A stretch of 64,000 nucleotides of DNA from the NCBI GenBank assembly GCA_963978545.1, contig OZ021721.1, forward strand, positions 39,729,348 to 39,793,347, in the 5' to 3' direction. The notes beneath the pieces are model-generated. The model ran no database searches. It saw nothing but the letters and a program-made list of their open reading frames with translations, and had not been told where the DNA came from. This document shows, piece by piece, positions 1 to 10,985 of the stretch. The DNA comes from Linyphia triangularis (taxonomy: Eukaryota > Arthropoda > Arachnida > Araneae > Linyphiidae). The translations under genes were made by a program, and so were the position numbers. Positions within the stretch are counted from its first letter, which is position 1; every line of letters starts with the position of its first letter.

Positions 1-38
1 TAGAAAATCAAACTAAAAAGTAGAAAATAATCAATGGA

Positions 39-373
39 TTAAAAAACTAAGAAACACGCTTTAATAGAAAAGTGAACTAAAAAGTAGAAGATAATTTTAA
101 ATAAGTTTGAAATAAGAATAGAGTGATTAACAAGAAATATTTATTTTATCGTACAAAAGCGTGGGGTGCTTTTTAAGATATTTTCATAATGGCTCTACTT
201 TTACCAATATCTGCCATTAAATATTTACAAAAATTGACATCAAGCACCCCACGCTTTTTTACGATAAAATAAATATTTCTTGTTAATCACTCTATTCTTA
301 TTTCAAACTTATTTAAAATTATCTTCTACTTTTTAGTTCACTTTCCTATTAAAGCGTGTTTCTTAGTTTTTAA
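39..373. mobile_element. Palindromic MITE with ~130-bp inverted arms
   Basis: Positions 42-170 and 243-371 are nearly perfect reverse complements, separated by a ~72-bp unpaired centre. The arm ends read AAAAACTAAGAAACACGC and its complement, and the inner ends read GCGTGGGGTGCT and AGCACCCCACGC. A TTAA lies at each outer edge (39-42 and 370-373), so a TTAA target duplication is possible, though the AT-rich context makes this weak. No coding capacity. A non-autonomous DNA transposon or foldback is the best reading. Confidence 0.75.
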
Positions 374-424
374 ACTATCGGTTATACGATAATTGAACGT
401 TATGCGATTTTCCACACCTCTAGT

Positions 425-1005
425 TTACCTTGAATTAATCTTTGATAGTTTTCAAAAGTCGTCTACTATACGGTCCCTTAAAGTGAGCGTTTTTTACATT
501 TTCTCTAAAAAATCGAGAACTAATAGTCAAAATGGAAAGAAAAAAATTATGGGGGGGTTTTAGACCATGGTAAATCTAATGAAAGCAAAAAAAAATATGT
601 TTCTATTCAAATTTTTTTTAATTGCTTTATTAATTAATAATTAATTATTAAAAAAGAAATTGATTCAAAAGCTGATTGCTATTTATGTTTGGCCATTTAC
701 AAACTACCTTTTTGAAAATAAAAATTACTGAAATATATTAATTATTTAAGTATTTATGCCAAAAAACCAACTTTTTTATTTAACATTAATTTATCATTTT
801 CTTTTTATCATTTAAATTACAAACCATTCATTAGAAAATTACGAATTTTTGTATTTCGCATTATTTTTTAATGCTGAATCCAAATATGGAATAATATTAT
901 GAGGTTGCTATTGAACTTTTTAAAGTTTGGTTCTGTTTTAATATGTAGATGACCCCTCATGATAAAAAAAACTACATACAATTATTAAAAACCTTTCACA
1001 ATTTA
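425..1005 (+). repeat. Dispersed repeat family A, copy 1
   Basis: An AT-rich, non-coding block that aligns along its length with 2690-3200 (same strand) and 58680-59120 (opposite strand). Shared landmarks are a TTTTTTACATTTT tract, AAATATGTTTCTATT, an AAAAATTACT stretch, and near the end TTTTAATATGTA. Identity is roughly 70-80% by eye. Class unknown; no terminal repeats or coding remnants are visible. Confidence 0.6.
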
Positions 1006-2477
1006 CAACGGTACCTTTTGTTTGTTATTTCAACAATTAGAACAAAAGATATAGCCATCGTTCTGTTTTTTTTTTGGGTACTGTACCAACTCATCTACTT
1101 TAAAGAAATATGAAGTAATCTAGGATATTTTCCACATCGGAAATAAGGAAAAGTACTTAACATTTTCAGTAGTGTTTGTACTGGACAATGTGTTTATACA
1201 ATGTACCCTAAAAAGACTGATATATTAAAAAAAAAAAAAAGCAAGATGTAAGAAATGTTAAGTATGCAAAAAAAACAACAAACGAACGTTTACTATATCT
1301 TCGGTTCTACAAGTCGTAGAATATTGCGGTTTTGCACACAAGTAATTTGTTAATGAAAATTTTTTGTGGGAAAATATTCTTGGGGAGATTGTTTACTAAG
1401 TGAATTGAACTATTACTTTCTAAAATTTCAATACGAACTCTTTTTGTTTACCTTTCTCATTCGTTCTAAATTACTTCGTTTACCATGAACATCACATTTC
1501 AGTTCATTATGTTGAAAAACACGTCACTTATGAGCTAAGGGCAAATCTTAATATTGAGAAGTGTAATTTTCAGGTACCCCGGATGAAGGCAAGTGAGTAA
1601 ACAGGTATTTCAAGTCAATACAGGTGTTAGTCTAAAATAACTCGGAAACTACTTAGATTTATTGTGTCTTATTTAAAAGGGGCAAATAAAAAATAAGAAA
1701 AGAACTCATTAAGAAATGAATTTTAATGTAACATAATTAAGTTGAAGATGAGTCAACCTTCATATGCCGTCCAATTGTAGTCGGAAACAAAAATTAACGT
1801 ATATTTGTTTTGATATTGAAATTGACAAATATAAAATTGTTACGTAATGGTTTGATCTGACATTAATAAAATACTTGATGCTAATTATGCTTATTAGGTC
1901 ATTCTTAGTTTTTATGTTTCAATCACTTAAAAAAATACAGATTAAGTTTTTTCATTTAATTAATTGAACTTATTTTTGAAACTTTGTGTATATTTTCAAC
2001 GCAGTAGAACATTGTATATGAATACAAACTTTTCAACCTGAAAAAGATCAAACGTGCTATGTAAATAAACCATCCCAATAAAATCCAATCGTTATAGACA
2101 TTCGCTCTATTTTTACTTAAGGCTGTAATCGATTAAATAATTCCTAAATAAGTGTGTTTTTGAGTTTTTCTGAAATGTCTTTAAGTTTCCCAGTTACCTA
2201 TAAAGCCAATTTTTTTGTGATCTTATAATGGTTTGGGTCACAATTTGGTTGCATCTTTTTTTTCTTTCATAGTGAAAATATGATAAAAATGAATGTGACG
2301 CCAAAATGGTGAAAACTATTACACTATTCCCATTTTCAAGGGACAAATGCCTTACAGTACTGTCTTTTAAAGGAACAAGATTTCAAATATTAATTGGAAG
2401 AAACTTCGAATTTTGGAAACACCTACGTAAAAAGCCCAATCTCGTTGTGTCTATTTATTCTTAAAAGTATAAATTAC
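1006..2477. other. AT-rich stretch, nothing recognised
   Basis: Contains short homopolymer runs (for example A-rich at 1229-1242) and no open frame or repeat structure that I can support. Confidence 0.6.
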
Positions 2478-2560
2478 GCTGATGCTAGGAATTGAACCGA
2501 AGCCGCCTCATAAGCACGTGTGGCATTTAATCCAAGAGTTTACCTGGATCACTGGATAGA
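2478..2560 (-). repeat. Degenerate tRNA-like SINE head
   Basis: On the minus strand a B-box-like GGTTCAATTCC (from GGAATTGAACC at about 2488) sits about 45 bases after a weak A-box-like segment. The spacing resembles a tRNA-derived promoter, but both boxes are imperfect and no body or target duplication was seen. Confidence 0.3.
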
Positions 2561-2689
2561 ACTTCTAAAGGCACGAATTTGATGCACACCTCCCAAAACT
2601 TCCGAGTAACCAAATTTTATAGCACACTTCAATATTCGTCTGTGAATAGCTGAATCTACTTGTTAAAAATTTAAAAATGGGAGCACTTT

Positions 2690-3200
2690 TTTACTTCAAA
2701 ACTTTAATTTCAAATATAATCTAATATATGGTCTCTAAATGTAGTTTTTTTTTTTTTTTTTTTTTTTTTTTACATTTTGCTAAAATATTAAACGTCAAAA
2801 TAAAAATAAAAAAAATCTGGGGAATTTTGACTGCGAAAGCAAGAAAAATATGTTTCTATTTAAAAAAAAAGTTAAAATTACTTTATTAATTATTAAAGTA
2901 CTGTTTGCAAAAGTTGCACACTATCAATGTGTGACTTTTAAAAATATCGATCGAAACAAAAATTACTAAAATATATAAATTATGTTACAATGTATGGCTA
3001 AAAAACTATTTTTCATTTTAACATATTTGTAATTCCCTTGCCATGATTTAAATTACTAATCAATCCTTGAAAATTATGAAATTTTGCATTTCATTGTTTT
3101 TTGGATTTTGAATCTAATACATATTTAGGTTCAGCATCCAAAATGGTATTACCATTGAATTGGTTAAAGTTTGTTTTAGTTTTAATATGTAAATTACCGC
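2690..3200 (+). repeat. Dispersed repeat family A, copy 2
   Basis: Direct-orientation partner of 425-1005, starting with CTTTAATTTCAAAT and interrupted by a long T run (2746-2770) where copy 1 has a shorter one. Its 5' flank also matches the inverted copy at 59.1 kb, showing the family extends upstream of the T tract. The frame at 3101-3331 inside it is fortuitous. Confidence 0.6.
2746..2770 (+). repeat. Poly-T tract
   Basis: An uninterrupted T run within family A copy 2. Its length differs between family members. Confidence 0.85.
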
Positions 3201-3954
3201 TACATTTCTATCCGCAAATGCTACATTTCTATCGTGGTCCGTTTTTTTTATTCATTTTCATGTGTCAGTTCTTTTTGGGGGAACTTGTAAAAACATACAC
3301 AACTTTGAAAATAAAATCTAGCCAATATTAGAAATATGTAGCTTGAATATGCTAATTCATTGATTGTTTTACTGATAATTTTATCAATAATTTATATGGC
3401 TATATCTATAAAATCAAGTACCAATATGATAATTCTAAATTCAAATACAAATTTGAAATCGAGCAACAGGTTCAAGGTCCAAAAGGGTTGGTCGAGTAAA
3501 AAATATATAAAATTCAAATTTGCACAACATAAATTACTGAAATTTCAGAATAGCATAATAGAAGATTCAGAATTTACAGAATGCATATAAAATAGAAAAC
3601 TCCAAAATTGTAGATTACGTAATAGATTAAGATAATTAATTTTACAAAATTAACATAATTATACCACATACAATTTAGAATATAAAAAGTTACAGGATCA
3701 CACATACAATACACAAGATTTACAGGATTATACATAATAATACAATGTACAAAGTTGTCACAGCATTTGAAAATATGCTGTAAAAATACAATACATAATG
3801 CAAGTTGACAAAGTTTACAGAAAAAAATAATTTATAAAAAAAATAGCAAAAGAAAATACCCTTTATATTACTAAATAACTGAAAATTTTACACTAAATAA
3901 CCCCAATTAAATGCATACAGACAACACAAAATATAAGTTACTTATACCTAGCCA
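3201..3954. other. AT-rich stretch, nothing recognised
   Basis: The 3360-3590 frame is low-complexity and without family resemblance. The remainder is A-rich with repeated TACA motifs (3650-3790) and no clear unit. Confidence 0.55.
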
Positions 3955-4279
3955 GTGCAATCCAATCATTGCCCCTTGATGATCCCCCAGTGGATATCTC
4001 ACTGTTTCTTAAAACTCTTTACGCTCACTGAATTTACAACATTTGCTGGCAAATCATTCCAATCATTGATTATCCTATTGTAAAAATAGTATTTTCGCCC
4101 TTCCCTATTAAATTGAGATTTGTACAATTTGTACTCATTTCACCGCGTCCTATTGTCAGTGACAAATTCTAACCCCATAACTTCCCCCGTTTTTTTGTTT
4201 CTCTCTGTTGAACTTTTCCCAGCAAATTAATGTCCTTTTTCAAAAAAGGTGACCAAAACTGTACTGAAAACTCAAGATG

Positions 4280-4292
4280 CGACATAATCAAA
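4280..4292 (+). repeat. Target-site duplication of SINE (left)
   Basis: CGACATAATCAAA, repeated exactly at 4470-4482 on the other side of the SINE. The sequence belongs to the interrupted LINE relic. Confidence 0.88.
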
Positions 4293-4469
4293 GTCGACCA
4301 AACGGTATAGTGGTTAGCGTGCTGGCTTCTAGACTGCGAGGTTGCGGGTTCGAGTCCCGTGTTAGACATGGGTGTTTGTAAATGTATGTTGGCTTGTCTA
4401 ATGACGAATGTTTCAGCGCATTATAGCCCTCGTGTTGCTGACGGCGCCAGATAATCTGAAAACAACCAA
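4293..4469 (+). mobile_element. tRNA-derived SINE, full-length copy with 13-bp target duplication
   Basis: The head carries an A-box-like TAGTGGTTAGCGTGCTGG and a perfect B box GGTTCGAGTCC, as in RNA polymerase III promoters of tRNA origin. The body ends GCCAGATAATCTGAAAACAA. It is flanked by a perfect direct repeat CGACATAATCAAA (4280-4292 and 4470-4482). It interrupts the LINE relic on the other strand, so it is younger. Two other copies (24734-24904 and 63922 to the window end) share head and body. It is not a tRNA gene: the arms do not pair as a cloverleaf and no isotype can be assigned. Confidence 0.9.
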
Positions 4470-4643
4470 CGACATAATCAAATCTTCATACAACGGTAAT
4501 ATAATATCACTAGATCTAGAGGAAAATTTTTTATAAGTTGACAAATAAGTCTGCATTAGGTTGGGCGAAAATTTTAAGCCAAAATCGAACTCGGTATGAT
4601 GTAGTGAAAAATTATGTTGCAAAGGTGGTAAGTTTTGAAACAA

Positions 4644-6229
4644 TTACTCAGTCAAATATTCTTCCCTAAATGCATTTTTTACTATACATTGTTTTTCAAG
4701 AAGCAATTTAAAGTTGATTCTGATCCTATATTTTTATAGTAGCTCTATGCAAGATTTATTTGTAATTGAAACTTTACGTGAAGTTGTTCGAAGCATTTGG
4801 GATACATATTTAAACATTTTATTCAAAAACCTTATCCTGATGAAAAATATGCTGCCTTGTCATTTACAGAAGGCGAATGATTACAATTTTTTGTTGGTAT
4901 TTCTTTTTGAAACTCTGAACGTAATTCTATACTATATTTGGATTAGAATCCTCAGGGAGGGAGAACTCCCTTTTAAGAGGATTAACTGTATCTTACATGT
5001 CGTCACTGATATAGATCACCAAACGGATTATACTTGGGTTGTGTTGCTGACACTTTTCGAGCATCAGAAGCTTATTTTGAAATGCATTAAATATAATTTC
5101 TATTAGTGTAACAAGTTGAGAGCGCAGACACTTAGGTAACGTAAATACAGATACTGCAAGATTAACACTTTCGAAAATGTTGTTTGAGGAACTTAATGGT
5201 ATCATCTACAGCTATAGTTTATTTATGAATAGTTTTACACTCTAGCTATATATGATGGTTTAACCATACATAGATATTGTAACTTTAAACTAATATACAT
5301 TCAGTAAAATATGAATATTTTTCACTTTCTGGAAAGGTATTAAAATAATATCTAAATTAAATTTCATTGTAAAGATTCCTACTAAGATTTATTAAATCAC
5401 TCTTTTGATAACTGACATGTGGGGTTAATATATTCATTATCTGGTTTTTCGTAGAAAAATATTAATGTAAGGTGTAAAAAAATATTGTGTTTTCCCATTT
5501 GGATTATATCTTCCTTTACTATGCACAATCTGAAAGAATCTCGGTGCTAAAATTATATCTCTGGGAACTAACATATGAATTTGGAGGGGAAGCGTACCCA
5601 AAAGATGTTGTCGGCTTTGTCAACAAAGATATACCTAATGAAGTGTATCTATGACTTCTTTCAGATGGTGCTTGATATTCGGAAGGCATCATGTAGGTGT
5701 ACTCCATACTGAAAAGGCAGACATTATGTCTTCTGCCTGAGAATATGCTTATTTCTGGCACGTAGATAATATTTTATAAATGGTTATATGTATTAGATTT
5801 GTCATGCAAATATCTTTCACCAACCAGCTTTAATCTGTAAGATACATTTGTCATGATTATATAAGTTTACTATACATATGATTTTATATTTCATTCCATT
5901 AGGGAAAATTTATAATTTATGGCATTTCCTGTTTACCTCAAAATATAATTATATTGCCTTATGTCAATAAAATATATAAAGTATTGATCATCATATTTAT
6001 TCATTCACTGTGGTTTTAAACTGAAATTAGCGAAGCAGGCCTTAAAATTTGAACAATAAACTGTTACTCTTTAATGAAAGTCAGCATTAATTGTGCATTG
6101 AGATTTTTTTTTTTAAGGAATATGTTTTTATTTTTGAGTAGTAGAGAAACTTCTATGAATTTTTAATTTCTTATTTGTCATCCTAAAAAGTACTAAATTA
6201 ACAAAACTTATATTTTATAGGTGGGTATC
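4644..6229. other. No recognised gene; frames of unknown origin
   Basis: The frame at 4714-5106 (+, 130 codons) is the second longest in the window but shows no family hallmark, and its start follows directly on AT-rich sequence. At 5519-5761 the plus strand reads in a plausible-looking frame (LYLWELTYEFGGEAYPKDVV) until a stop near 5670, and the minus strand is open too. Either could be a decayed transposon protein. I cannot name one. Confidence 0.4.
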
Positions 6230-6720
6230 CTCTAGTAAACACTGCTATGCAAAAGTTTAGACAGTGAACAAATTTACACAAATTTGTTTACAATATTTAT
6301 AACTATAAAAGTTTATTGTGCATATTGCAAGTTATTAATTGGTAACAATACAAATTAACATTGTCTGAAAAGTTTAGACAAAAATGAAATGATAAAATAA
6401 ATATTATTTAAAGTATTATTGTGGATCCATTCTTGATAATTAGTTCATAAGTATGAGTTTTCATCGAAGAAATTAAATTTTGCATGGTTTGGGGCTCGAT
6501 TTGGGCTCTTGGGTTCATTTATAGAAGACTATTTCCGAAAATTGCGTAAACTTTGCGACACATGATGCCCTCAAGATTCTGTGTTATTATCTCGGCTATA
6601 CGCAGGCCAGTCAAGAACTTTTAAATTCTGAGATTAAATTAGGCATTTTTATTTTCTACATTGTTTTTATTTTTGCATATACTGATAAATTTAGGCAAGA
6701 AAAATTTATCTTTCTTGTGA
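6230..6720. mobile_element. Possible decayed DNA transposon
   Basis: CAAAAGTTTAGACA near 6250 recurs as AAAAGTTTAGACA near 6369. The segment 6480-6640 is less AT-rich and looks like degraded coding sequence. No paired terminal repeats were found, so class and limits are guesses. Confidence 0.25.
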
Positions 6721-7499
6721 TGCAAAAATACATCAATATGCAAAACTTTTATTTTTTTGTTGTTGTTGTATTATTATGAGTAGCGCTACTCATTTCCTAG
6801 TTGATTTCAAATCATATTTAGTGAAAATAAAAATGCTTGCATTTAAGGGCAAAGGAAATTTCTAATTAGGAAGGTGAGCTCTTTGAAAGCAAATGAGTGT
6901 TCAGGCATTTGCACGTGACGAACCATTTCATTTGAATCTTTAATTTCATACTTTAAAAGTTGCTTAAACGAAAGTTTTCTGGTGAAGAAGTACAATCTTT
7001 TTAAATATTGATATTGTTTTAAAAACTATTTAATACCGAGTAATTTTAGAAAGTGTATTTAAATGAACGTTGATTAAGCAAATATTGGCAGACAAGTAGA
7101 TTTTCATTAATCAAAAATGTAAGAAAATGTGGTTTTCTTAATCCCACCAAACCCAAATGGCTATATGCAAAACCTGCAGTATATTATAACGACTGAGTTC
7201 GTAGCTGTTTTCACCCTACCATTGCTCAGATCTTACTTTAGATAGAACACGGAATTTCTTGCCATCGTTTTTCTTCATACATGAAAAGCAACAACATATT
7301 GTAAACATTGAAATAAGAAGATCGCGAAAAGTAATTTTGAAAATCCTCAAAGTCACCGGAATTCGGTTCTTCAGATTATAACCAGAATTTTAGTCAGGAC
7401 TAGGTTTGGTTATTTATAGTTTTCTCATGCAATGACTACACGAGTCCCAAGCTTTGCCTCACTATTATTTTCAACAGCATCTACAATTAAGCTTTGCAA

Positions 7500-7690
7500 T
7501 TTTAAACTTTGTCGAAGTGTACTCCTGAGCTGGCACCACATCCATACCACACCAAAGGGAGGGCATTAGTTTCAACGTACGTAATGTATAGCAGTCACAA
7601 TTAATTCTATACTCTAGTGCTATAGAAACGCTCTGACTCAATCCCACGATTTTCCTGTCATGTGGCAGACATCTTAGCAAACTGAACCAC
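7500..7690 (-). repeat. Diverged tRNA-like SINE remnant
   Basis: The reverse complement begins CCCAGTGGTTCAGTTTGCTAA (A-box-like, about 7692-7672) and has GGGATTGAGTC about 35 bases on (B-box-like), followed by a less AT-rich body to about 7500. It differs from the main SINE family in the window. The frame 7471-7680 (minus) is this repeat read through. Confidence 0.45.
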
Positions 7691-7699
7691 TGGGTGGGG

Positions 7700-9325
7700 A
7701 GGAGGTTCTATCCAGGAATAAAACAGGAATAGTTTTATGAATTTTATTCGCTTTTTTTTTTATCTGTATCAGAGAGTGTCCTTCTCTTAGTGTTAATGTC
7801 AGTTCTACGAAGGTTCCTAGATTTATTCAGAATTTTATGTTAATTACATGCTTTTTATAAATCAGAAAAAGTCTGTTTTAATTTTGATTAAGATATGTAT
7901 TCATATTTCAACACTAATCTAAAAAGACGTTTGTCGTCGCCTAATTATTTTAGAACCACTTATTATCGAATTTCTAGCTTGTCACCTTAGAGATTTCAAC
8001 ACTCAATTTAGTTTAATGCACCCTCAAGCAAAATGATATACACATTACTTTTTAAACTTGAAATAAATATTGTTAGAAATAATTTCTTTTCAGTATGCTT
8101 CCGAAAATAATAAATGATATAATGTAGAACGGATAAATTTCTCTTAACGAAGTAAAATTTATGATGTGGGATGATGATAAAACACACTTTATCAATTTTA
8201 TAATTTCCAAAATTATGCAATTTATTGATTTTATTATAAAGAAACAGATTTATTTTTTTAGCACAGTGTTTGCTTGTTTTTGAGGCAATTGTAATTAAGT
8301 TAAAACGAAAAGGAGAACATGTCCTCTTTGCATTAACCTTTTCCTTCTGGTGTAAGGACGAGATTAAACTGAAGTCAAGTATTTAAATGAGCCGCAGTGG
8401 GAATTTAAGTGCAAACCTAATGACTCCATGTAATTTCAAAGTGTTCTGAAAGTGACCATTAAAGTAGATAACCATGTTCTAAAATTTTGAGTTTATTATT
8501 AGGAACATCAACTGTAGTATTGTATTATGATATGCTTAATTTGTGATATATTGATATCATAAATTATTCATCTATCACATATTAGTCATATATCATAACA
8601 AATTGCTACAAAAACTCATGATTGTTAAAAAAAATAAAATAGACGTTATGAAAAACTCTGCCGAACAAAGTAGTCTACAGTAAAAGGTTTTGAAATCACA
8701 GATATTGATCGCTAATTCCAGTTTTCACCTGCTGAACTGAAATGAAATTTTTGTGAAATACTCTGAGTTTAACCTTCTATCGGCCACAATTTGTTAATTT
8801 CTGAGTTTGGTCAGAATGTGCTTGAGGTGCCATATTAAATAAAATATAATAAACACAAAATTTAGTTCATTTATACAATAGCCAAGTAATGAATATCAAC
8901 ATAAGGAGTGTCAAAATAAGAAGAATATAAAAAAGTTTCTCCAAAAAAGCACCATATATTCGACACTTCGGAAATGTATTTGAGTAACAGCATTGTTTGT
9001 AAAATTAATCGGATTCATTCCAATAGTTTAATTCTTACAGTTAATGTACTTGTTTTGTTGGTAAAATTTACAGAACGCAGTAAGTGATAATCATAATTAG
9101 TTTCCTCTCATTAGTAGCTTTCATTTAGGATCAAACACAATTTAATTAAAAAAGAAATGGGATTCATAATTTAATATAATTGCGATAAATTGCTAAAAAA
9201 AAAAAATATTATTATTTTTTTTAATATATAGTCTATGTTGAGTGTTTAATAACTAATTGGATTCCAAATTTCATTGAAATCGTTTCCCTAGTCTTCAGGT
9301 TATTCAACTCTGTCTTTTCATGCCA
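7700..9325. other. AT-rich stretch, nothing recognised
   Basis: A short quasi-palindromic AT block lies at 8525-8600 (TGATATATTGATATCA and TATCATA motifs). No supported gene. Confidence 0.55.
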
Positions 9326-9480
9326 GAGGTGCCGGGTTCGAATCCAGGGTTAGGCATGGATGTTCTTTGTGGTCCGGGATCCGTTGTAGATTCTGGCTTG
9401 ATTAGCTGTTATTGTGCTGAAGTATAGTTCTCTGCTCTTACAGACCGATCGGGCTATTCAAATTTTATGACGGGTTTTCC
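9326..9480 (+). repeat. 5'-truncated or diverged tRNA-derived SINE
   Basis: A perfect B box GGGTTCGAATCC at 9333-9344 is followed by GTTAGGCATGGATGTT, which resembles the main SINE just after its tRNA head (GTTAGGCATGGGTGTT). The rest of the body differs and no A box is clear. Likely a related SINE subfamily. Confidence 0.5.
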
Positions 9481-10689
9481 TAGCAGAATTTTGTTTGCAC
9501 CTTGTACTAACGAAAAACGAAATGAGTTCAATACATAGTAGAATAATGACTCTATAATGAATCGATAAGATACTTTGCAAATATTTGTAATTAAATTACT
9601 AAATGTGTTAAATAGTTGGAGAATGTATAAGTTAATTTTCCAAAATTTAATTATAATTTATACCTGCAAATTTTGGTTATGACATTCATTGGCGATTGGA
9701 TATTGAATCGGTAGTCTAATATATATTTTACACATTTTATTTTACGTTGTACGTATAAAACCTCTGTCTATCTCTGCTACATTGGAATTTCTAATTGTAA
9801 AAAGTGATCATAATCATGCTATTTTCATTGAGACAGGATCCCGTTTTACATTTAGAAATTCATTTGAAACCCGCTTTATTGTTTCAACTTCGTAGACATG
9901 CATGCATCAATGTGTTGATATGAGTGCATTGATCATTACTTTTGATGTACGAAAAAAAATATAATACATTATGCATTCTTTAGCATGCAAATATCGGTCA
10001 TGTAACTGGTGTTTATTAGAAAAAAATATACTAATAAAAATACATTTTAGGTGTAAAGAGTCTCAGTGTGATTAATATAATTAATTGCAATACGATATAA
10101 TAATTATTAATCAACTTTTAATTCCAAGTTGTGTAACATATATGTTCTAGAGGGTTAAATAAGAATTTAATTATTTTCTTTAGATATTAGTCTTTTTCAA
10201 TATTTGTCACTATTGTACATTTTGTCAGATTAAAAATATAAAAGTCAATTTGTTAGTGGCATATTTTTTTCCCTTTTTTTAATAATATTTATTAATTTAC
10301 AAACATACAATAGCACGTGATACAACTTTTGAAATGTTATATTCCCTTTTAAAGTAGTTTTATTGAAAGAAATAGAAATACATTACAATTAAAAATCTCC
10401 TAAACTTAATCCTCGCATATATTTAAATTTCAATTCCTCTCATTTTACTTATTTTTTAATTCAAAATCACATTTCTTTCCTTAAAGCAAGCAATTACGTT
10501 AGATACAATTTTATTATTTTTATTTTTTAGTTATTTCATGTCTTCATTTCCAAAAAGCTAAACTAACTGTGATCATAAAGTTGAGGTTGGGATCTTTTTA
10601 TATTAAACTCAGCTCCATGATTCTTTTTTAAAGATTGTATTCAGAGTGTTTATTATCTACTATTTGGTTAAAATTTTTTATGTGGCTCA
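9481..10689. other. AT-rich stretch, nothing recognised
   Basis: No open frame, terminal repeat or tandem array that I can support. Confidence 0.55.
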
Positions 10690-10985
10690 GTATGAAGAAG
10701 CTCTTTTTACCGGCTTTGCTTCACAGTATATTTTTTCGGTTTTGTTTGCTTTCGTGTAGCTTTCGCTTTTATTTAATTTTCTGCGACCAAAACTGAGCGC
10801 CGTAAAAAATATTCGTCGAGAAAACCGTCTTTTTAAAAGTCGTGTATTGTCGTAATTATACATTCTCCGCGGAAGACCCTTTCAGCCTCAAAATTAGCGA
10901 GAACACTTTCTAAGAAAAAAAAAAAGGGAGTGAGATATGGATTACTGCGACGTCACTTGCAACGATTGATGGAGAAACGGTGAAA
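10690..10985. other. GC-richer non-coding island
   Basis: About 300 bp with CpGs well above background, including CTCCGCGGAAGA near 10863, TTCGTCGAGAAAACCG near 10813 and a CRE-like GACGTCAC at 10950-10957. No open frame. It could be a regulatory element or an unrecognised repeat. Nothing ties it to a gene in this window. Confidence 0.3.

Larger units (their letters stand above)
3955..4643 (-). pseudogene. LINE reverse-transcriptase C-terminal relic, split by a SINE
   Basis: Read on the minus strand, 4643-4483 then 4279-3955, the translation follows the C-terminal part of non-LTR reverse transcriptases of the CR1/L2 type. DIILPLYEDLIMS precedes the SINE and SHLEFSVQFWSPFLKKD follows it, matching the family's 'ILPLYKSLVRPHLEY..QFWSP..KKDI' region. 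Further on NRIINDWNDLPANVVN and SVKSFKK match the usual end of these proteins. The segment between (the family's 'ATK.I.GL..L.Y.ERL' region) is largely missing, and there are stops and frame changes, so it is dead. Host transcription or function is not implied. The clade is inferred from these strings only. Confidence 0.75.

Noticed and set aside
425..3200. Two direct repeats read as the LTRs of one retrotransposon
   Set aside because: No TG...CA ends, primer-binding site or coding between them, and a third solitary inverted copy exists with homologous flanks.
4169..4369. 66-codon minus-strand frame
   Set aside because: A chimera of SINE and LINE sequence in opposite orientations.
4296..4370. 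Candidate tRNA genes (also at 24734 and 63922)
   Set aside because: A and B boxes are present, but acceptor and anticodon arms do not pair as a cloverleaf, and the copies have a shared non-tRNA body with target duplications: SINE heads.
4714..5106. 130-codon plus-strand frame
   Set aside because: No recognised motif, AT-driven composition and no splice or promoter context. Kept only as an unexplained region.
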